A model generated the notes under the pieces. That model worked only from the letters and a program-made list of their open reading frames with translations. It had not been told where the DNA came from and searched no databases. Source: Enoplolaimus lenunculus (lineage: Eukaryota; Nematoda; Enoplea; Enoplida; Thoracostomopsidae). Taken from it: a stretch of DNA of 64,000 nt. The position numbers and the translations under genes were made by a program. Positions 57,036 to 64,000 of the stretch are shown here, in pieces. The DNA lies in assembly GCA_030248215.1 (NCBI GenBank), contig JASANG010000809.1, forward strand, positions 62,001 to 126,000. Reading direction: 5' to 3'. Each line of letters begins with the position of its first letter. The stretch's first letter is position 1.

Positions 57036-59449
57036 AGCAAACATTGAAAGTTTCCTTCGTCAACTTTGGCTTCGTTTTAGGCACTGTCTATATGATGAGT
57101 TCCAGTTCAGGCTAGTTTATATATCTAATATATTTACATTAATTTTTGACTTACAATAATTTGCATGTTAATACTGTTTCTACGAAAGTAATTCGATATA
57201 TCGGATTGCATCAAAACGTAAAACTGCCATAGCAAAATGGTGCTATCATAATTCAGCTAAAATGCTTGTTTACTTGTATTATAAAACACGCTAACAAACA
57301 TGCCTCCATGACATTAAAAATCTATTAATAGTTTTAGTAACAGCTTAGAACCATGCTAGCAATGCCAAGATTATCGCCATATAAGTCGGTAGGTTATAGA
57401 TGTGTAGTGTTGTTGTGTCGTCTGTTTGATATTGTTTGGGGGTGAGTCCGTAGCCAGAGTGGAGTCAGGGGGTCAAACTCCTAGAAAAATTTTGCCCCCT
57501 TTGATAAATTTTAGCAACCTTGTCAGTTCAACTTCATTGTTCCTTCTTAAATTGATATGCCCATCTCCTCCACGTTAAGCAGGCTACGCGCATGTTTGGG
57601 TGCTAACGTTGCTTCTAGTGGAGTAATAGTAACCTAAAGATGTTTCGAAGCCTAAGGCCTTAGCTTAAATGCCTACCATAACGTTCAGCGTAACGAAAAG
57701 TCTGATTGAAGAGCTTCTTCTACTTGAATTTGGCCGTTATATGAAACTAATTGTTAAAATTATCTTTGACGAACTGCCGGTCCCATAGCCAGGGGGGGGG
57801 GCAGGAGAGGCTCAGCACCCCCCTGGAAAAGTTTTGGCTCCTCCAAGAGAATTTTCAACCTTGCTTGTAAGTCATTGAAACCTTTGTATGAACCTCCTGA
57901 AAAGTTTTTAGCTTCCCTTAGCACGGTGAGCTGGCCACGGGCCTGGGAACTGCAGTGACTGTCAAACTGTTTGGAAATAGAGCCTAAAGTCTAAAAAATT
58001 AGAAACCATGTTCTTATTAGATGTCGTCTATGTTTTGCATCAAAACTTACTTTTAGCTTTGCTTTTTCTAAGAGTATCGGATTAATTCGTTACATGGCTG
58101 CTGGAAGTGGTATACGATACGAAATTTGCGATTGTGGAAATGGCCACTATCCAGGCGCGTTGCCATGGCATCGTCTTTTGGTGTGGACCCCTTCCAATTC
58201 ATGAACCAGAATGACATTTTGCGTCATTTCCTCTCCTGATGATATATTCTCATGAAAACCGGATATTCAGTTTTCACACCGGTCCCGGAAAGTTTTACGC
58301 TCTTTGTGCCAGATCCTTGCCTATTCGAAATCCCGGCTGGTTTTCTCTTATCATACTTTTGGCTGTTCGGAGCTGTAGGAACTAGAAAAGTTGAAGTATC
58401 GATATCTGAAACTTACTTATTTTTCTCATGGCAGTCCCTATAGCGTCCTGATTCATTTGCACCGTTCAACGGTTGTATTCAGAGCAGTTTTATTACACGA
58501 TTGCTGTTGAATTCAGCTAAGTAAGCCATAGATGCCTTTTTTCAAGCCGTCTTTCTGTAGTTGTGTTCAGTGTATCCGAAATTCAATCTATTGATAATAA
58601 CGCTAAAAAACTATTACTTTACGCAATTTGAGCATCGTTATAGTAAATTATTGCGTATATTTCTTGCAACAAAACTCGAACACGGTAGTCCAATTTAGGT
58701 TATTTTGCATTAATATTGGTGCGAAAAGTATTGTAACTAATTTTACGAGTTAACTTTAGCTTTACAGTCATCGGTTTGATAATATAAAGCTGAAAAACAC
58801 CAGTTTAAACGCAGCAACGAAATTTGCGAAAACATCTGTTTCTTGAAGTAATGCATCGTCATTAGTGATTAACTGCAGTATCGCTGCTCTACTTATAACC
58901 GTCAAAATTGTTAATTATTGCATTAATAGCTTTACTTCAAGTGATCTTACATGCATCGTTAAATGAGAATGTTGTAAGGCTATGAGAGCCACTTGCTGAT
59001 CGAAGGGATTCAACCTGGGAAATTTTTCGCCCACAAGTTGGGTTAATGTGTAGAAAATATTTCGAATATTTGTCAAAGTGGTTTCACTGCTCCGTTTCGC
59101 CTAAAATCTCCTGGTTGAGTTTATACAGATCACCTTGTTTGCCTCAGTAACTTCAATTCTTAATTTATGATGAAGTTAAAGTGAAAAAATTACGCTTGAG
59201 TTATAGGGTATAGCGAAGTAGGATGTGTTGTGGGAACGCACGTGAATGGCGAGACAAGCGATATAATGTCTTGCAACCAGAAGCGAATCCATAAAATCCT
59301 TTACTGAACAAATGTGTAAGGAAAATTAGATATGAGCGAATAGTGTCGGTAAATGTCCCGCTGCAGACTGACTGCAAAGTGGGTTCGCGGAACACGCAAT
59401 GGACTCTACTGAATCCACCCCTGGATGTTTCTCTGTCATTGTTTTTCAG
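57036..59449. other. Intronic or intergenic upstream of the MAGUK exons; GTAGCCAGG repeats
   Basis: CCGTAGCCAGAGTGGAGTCA (57449) with CCTAGAAAAATTTTGCCCCC, and CCATAGCCAGGGGGGGGGG (57783) with CTGGAAAAGTTTTGGCTCC, are two members of one dispersed family. No exon is evident between here and 59450. Confidence 0.4.
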
Positions 59450-62400
59450 GCACTCGTTGGAACACCGGTCGACACAGATGGCGAGCCTGGCACCGGTATG
59501 TTACGTGGTCTTTCGTATATGGACGAAAACCCTGCGTTGAAAACTTATCGCACCGTCGGAATTCGGAAACCCAAAGGACAACATCCAGACAATTTGGTAT
59601 GTTTTCAAAAATGTTTGTGTCGCGTTTCAAATATTTGCTATACGTTTTTGCTTTTGTACACTTACCGTCACAAGCTTAGGCTCAGGCTTAGATTTCGAAA
59701 ATAAATTACGTTCAGTCTCAGCCTAAACTTTTGCACAAGCCATTACCTAAAGAGAGCGTGAGTCTTTGCGAGCTTTGAGCTTAACGGGCCTAAGCCTTTG
59801 TCTAAGAGTTTTTGCAATCATAAGCATAAGGCTAAGCCTATATCAGAAATTTTAGCCTTGCGGAAGGATTGCACACGTTTAAATTCTTGTATGATGCAAG
59901 GCCCGAAAACTCAAGTACAATAAATTTTCCGCCGCTTCTACCTTATACTAGTGCCTCACAATTCCAATGTTATTTCAATATCCTGTGCGAAGTAGCACTG
60001 TTCTAGCTTTTTCTACAAAGTCTAGGTTGCACCGTTTCGTAACAGCAGTGTTCCGGTCTTTTCATCGTACAATAAAATGAATTTTGGAGCCTGATTTCAA
60101 TTTTAACAGTCATTTTGAGCATTATTTATATAAATTTTTAATACCATTTTATTACACTTCCCAAACACGAACATATTTTGCTCACAATCATAGGAAACAA
60201 TATTCTTCGAGACTATGAAAACATTTTTCTAGCTAAAAGCTGTATGCTTAACGACTCTTCCGTAGCACGCCAGCCCGTAGCCAGCTCAGCCAGAGAGGAC
60301 AAAACAATTTTAGCAGGCCATGCAGTGTAAATAACAACCTAACGAACGGGGCTAAAACTTTTCTTGCACGGCCAAATGTTTCTAGAGGAGCTAAGCTTTT
60401 CTGCTCCTTTCTGAACATGAACCTGCAAGCACAGTTGTGATCAGGGCCCACACAATCATGGTCAAAACATATCAGCATTTGACTAAACATTCGTTCCATT
60501 TAATTGAAACATCGTTTAGATCAAAGTATACTCGCCGACAATATGATTCTATTGTGAGCGACTAAGCATTGGACCTGCTACCTAAATTATCAATTGTTCG
60601 CTTCAACTTGTATTTAATTTGTATTCTTTTGTGTTGTTCTTGTGTTCAAATAACTCAGTCGATACTCGCTTTATCAGTACTACTATAAGTTACTGCAACG
60701 TACAGGGGCAAAAAGCGTTTATCCTTAACTGTGTATAGGAACCAACATTGGTTAGTAATTTTTTTACAACACACCAAATGCGTCAGTTTGCCAGATTGGA
60801 AAAATTGTGTAAAAGTTGAATAATTACAAAAGTTAGCTGAATTTGAACGTCAATATTCACTGGATCTGTAGTTCTATACGACCTGTCGCCGATTAGAAAC
60901 AGATGCTACTCAGTTTTCAGAATATTGACGCAAATGAAAAACATTCTGACCTTGTCATTCACAGAAGGGTCCAAATTTTTTTTTGCTCAGATGCTGCCAA
61001 TTTCATGGTTCATATTTGTTTGGTTGTATTAATGAACAAAGTTGCATGATTTGTAATGTTACCTGGCCGATCATATACAAGCCGCAGGCGTGATTATGAT
61101 ATTCGACGCCATAACAGCATATTGAAGCAACCTTGTTCAGGAAGCATATACTTTAACTTGTTAAGTATTTTAATGTTGGGTAATATTTGATTTTTCCAGA
61201 GATTCAGAGATTTAAGTGTTACTTTTAAACTTTTTTTGCTACAAGAACACTAGGGCATGGTAATTTCTCTGAGCTTAATATAAGACTAGCAATGTTACGC
61301 ATACTGAGACAAGCTTCAATATTCTCAAATGTGTATAGCCACTATCATCAGTTAGTAATAGTTTTTCAAACGCACTAACTATTGCAGTTGTTGATCACAA
61401 AATCGGTACAGGAGTAGAGCAGATTATATGCGAATAATGTGCTGAAATTTGAGCCTCAGCATTAACTGATTCGAAAGCTTAAAGACCTGACACCAACTGG
61501 TGATAGGTGTTACACACATTTTAGAATATGAGCTAAGTAGCGGGGAAAAACAGTAAATTAAACATATTTAAAAGATACTATTCACATTTCGTCTCGAAAT
61601 TATTACTGTTTCAATGAAATTAAGCCAAAACATTTTAGTAGTCGAATATTGTGTGATAAGTTTAGATTTTCGAAAATATTTGACCTGCAAATAACTGCAG
61701 AAAAACTATTTATGCAAATAAGTTTCAAACATTCAAAAAATCATTTATTGTTTCAGGGTATCGGTGTTCAAGAGCATAACGGTTCGTTGTTAATTACTAC
61801 CATTGCTGAAAATTCACCTGTCCTCAAACAAGGTACATTTAATACAGGAGTTCACGGTTTAATCCTTTCGCGAAAAAAATTAGACAAGTTTATTTGTTAT
61901 CTCGGAAGTGTAGAAGCAATTTAATGCTTTACTCAAACCGGTATAATTATTCCTCCTGAAGAATACTACTAATATCGCGCTTTCATTCTTCTCCCGTTTT
62001 ATTTTCCACAAGTCCATCCTCAGTTACGAAACAGATCTTTCATCATTGAGTTTTTGCACCCGTTTATTCCCTCAAACACCTTTAATAGCGTAATAATCAT
62101 TCGCTTGTTGAATTTTCCCCGTACGAGCTTTGGTAGATAATTTCAGTATGAAATAGGCTTCTGAAATTTAAACAAAACTTAACGAGGGCCGTGAAGAGGA
62201 AGTTCAAAACAGTGTTAATATTCTTCTGGGTAAATAATTAAACGGGGTAAGAATTATACCGTGACATCAGCCTATTTTATAGTGTGTGGCACATTTCACT
62301 TTTAATACCCGCTAGTATTAAAAGCGCTTGGCAGAGCGGGACATGTAAGACGTTTTGCCTATGTGTCATCTATAACTGAAGAGATAACGTGAGCAAGATA

Positions 62401-63436
62401 AGTCGTCCGGTATATGCCTCAAAATGTTTGATAGATAGTATTAAAGACGGCGAAAAATTTTCACTTTAGCATAAATATGTAATGCGCCCTAAATCTAGTG
62501 CATTATAATAAAAAACTAAAACGGCTGAAATTCTCCTTCTACTTGATTGGCTGAAAAGTGAGTTTAAAAGTTTTTTTCAGAGAAACGATAATGGTCCTGA
62601 CTATGATATATGTCGAATTTTCGAAGCGAATTTAGTATTTGTTTTGCTTAAGTAGACAGCAGAAACTAAAAGTGTATGCAGATATTAATAAAGGATAATA
62701 TTACAGTAAAAGCGAGCTTTAAAGTCCCTGCCATTTACAGTTAAAAGGCTATTCTGCAACGTTATCTTTAAAAAATTCTATTCGGTTATGGCACTTAGCT
62801 TAAAATAACGTATTTCAGGCATTTTGCATACCGGAGATACAATTCTCGAAGTTAACGGTCATGCAGTTCGATCTGCAAGTGAACTCGACTACGCATTGAA
62901 ATCGGCACAAAATGGTGTTCTTGTCAAAGTACTGCCAGCACCCACCGACTCACAGACGCCTGTGAAAGTATGTCGTGTTGTTGAAAATAATATTTTTAAA
63001 TCTGTTACTCTATTTTGTCGAAAAAATACATTTTGATTTTTTAACATTTAGCTAAGACAGTAGCCTTTTTTAAGAAATTTTACGATATTTTGCCATCAAC
63101 TGATAGATAATTGGCTTTACTTTGGGTAACAAACTTTAGTGAAAATTTACGAAGGACTAGCAAGGACACTTTGAATTTTAAAACTCAAATAATTTTGCGA
63201 CGACGTTGTCAGTGTTAAACAATTAAATATTAGGAAAATTTGAGTACTAATGTAAATCTGTATTAATAGTATTTTAAAAGTAATATTTATTGTTTTATTT
63301 TTAGCTTCATCTAAAATCGTTTTTCGACTACGATCCACAAACAGATCCTCAAATCCCGGCAAAAGAAATTGGACTCGCGTTTAAAGCTGGCGACATTCTG
63401 CAAGTGATCAGTCAAGACGATGAATCTTGGTGGCAG
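59450..63436 (+). CDS. p55-family MAGUK (MPP/PALS-like) scaffold, four internal exons: PDZ plus start of SH3
   Basis: MAGUKs of the p55 type are cortical scaffolds with PDZ, SH3 and guanylate-kinase-like domains that link membrane proteins to polarity complexes or the cytoskeleton. Exons 59450-59596, 61757-61832, 62819-62967 and 63305-63436 join in phase (acceptors TTTTTCAG, TTTCAG, TTTCAG, TTTTTAG; donors GTATGT, GTACAT, GTATGT, GTAAGT), giving 168 residues. The first ends YRTVGIRKPKGQHPDNL, then GIGVQEHNGSLLITTIAEN, ILHTGDTILEVNGHAV and NGVLVKVLPA: a PDZ domain with LGIG as carboxylate loop. The last exon, FFDYDPQTDPQIPAKEIGLA followed by FKAGDILQVISQDDESWWQ, is a p55-type SH3 (compare FDYDP, IPCKEAGL, WWQ). 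The rest of the SH3, HOOK and GK domains must lie to the right. Exons upstream of 59450 are unidentified. Which MPP paralogue is unclear. Confidence 0.92.
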
Positions 63437-64000
63437 GTAAGTTACAACGCGTTCTAAAAGTTATATTTTTAGTTTGATACAGGGAGTTTATTACTCCTCA
63501 TTAATTATATGTCATATAAAAGGTAAAAAATAACGGTTAATTAAAAATATCAAGCAAAAGTGTTAAGTTGTGAAGAGCAGGGCCATAGTTGGCCACTAAT
63601 GTTTTTCCCAGCAAAACGAGGTGAGATTAAATACCATCAAATTTTTCTGGCAGAGAATTCCAAACCATCTTTGTGGAGTAAAAATATTATCGAATATACA
63701 ATTTTCGACATAATTAATATAAGTGAACTATGATTTTGGCTCTTATACACTTCCCCCACATTTACGTCTAAGATAAATGGTTTAAGCTGTGACTTTTAAG
63801 GTCATGGTTGGAAAATGCTTTAGGCAACTGCTTAATCTTATGCTTTAGCACAGGTCAGACTTGTCCTAACCCAAAGCGTAAATGAAGATAAGGTGTACAA
63901 AACAACTGTGGTTTTTAAAATTCAATTTTCATTAGGCAGTTATAGGAATACATCGCGGGTATTATGAGAAATGCTTTTGAACTTTTAGCAGTGTTATGCT
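63437..64000 (+). other. Intron of the MAGUK gene at the window edge
   Basis: Starts with the GTAAGT donor after the WWQ codon and shows no further exon. Degenerate CTTAGG/CCTAA units occur near 63840-63870. Confidence 0.6.

Noticed and set aside
1-64000. Retrovirus-like, LTR, Polinton or LINE elements
   Set aside because: I looked for reverse transcriptase, integrase, protease and capsid signatures and for paired long direct repeats, and saw none. All mobile elements found here are short and non-coding.

Overview
This is a eukaryotic window of low gene density. The coding signal is a few intron-split genes with GT-AG junctions that join in phase, set in AT-rich DNA full of short non-autonomous transposons and simple repeats. 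The genes recognised are animal families: a DEG/ENaC channel, a FIT/FITM lipid-droplet protein and a p55-type MAGUK. Degenerate TTAGGC arrays are scattered across the window. TTAGGC is the telomere repeat of many nematodes, so a nematode or close relative is my best guess. That is an inference, not an identification.

Layout. 1-4 kb: most of a DEG/ENaC channel gene on the minus strand, with its last exon(s) beyond the left edge. 4-18 kb: no convincing gene, but several miniature inverted-repeat elements (MITEs). 18.7-20.2 kb: a complete two-exon FITM-like gene, minus strand. 20.2-23 kb: MITEs, one hAT-type with a perfect 8-bp target duplication, and a GGGACAGTT-type minisatellite of about 750 bp. 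23.0-25.8 kb: a four-exon minus-strand gene reconstructed here, encoding a 477-residue basic, disordered protein that I do not recognise. 26-36 kb: repeats, including a nested insertion (27.6-28.0 kb) and two GC-rich PIF/Harbinger-like MITEs. 36.4-38.1 kb: GC-richer DNA with weakly supported minus-strand exons. 38-44 kb: mostly empty. 44.2-44.9 kb: a first coding exon on the plus strand behind a 240-base CAA-rich leader. 45-59 kb: repeats and doubtful exons. 59.4-63.4 kb: four in-phase plus-strand exons encoding the PDZ and the start of the SH3 domain of a p55-family MAGUK, continuing past the right edge.

The genes do not form a pathway. FITM acts at the ER in lipid-droplet formation, the channel acts at the plasma membrane, and the MAGUK is a membrane scaffold. 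The 44.5-kb exon may or may not belong to the MAGUK gene. I found no retrovirus-like, LTR, Polinton or LINE coding sequence, no CRISPR array, no rRNA and no convincing intact tRNA. The points most worth a second look are the unknown 477-residue protein with its duplicated WW-FP motif and repeat-built introns, the TTAA-flanked MITE that carries tRNA-like A and B boxes, and the mobile element family built around telomere-like TTAGGC units.
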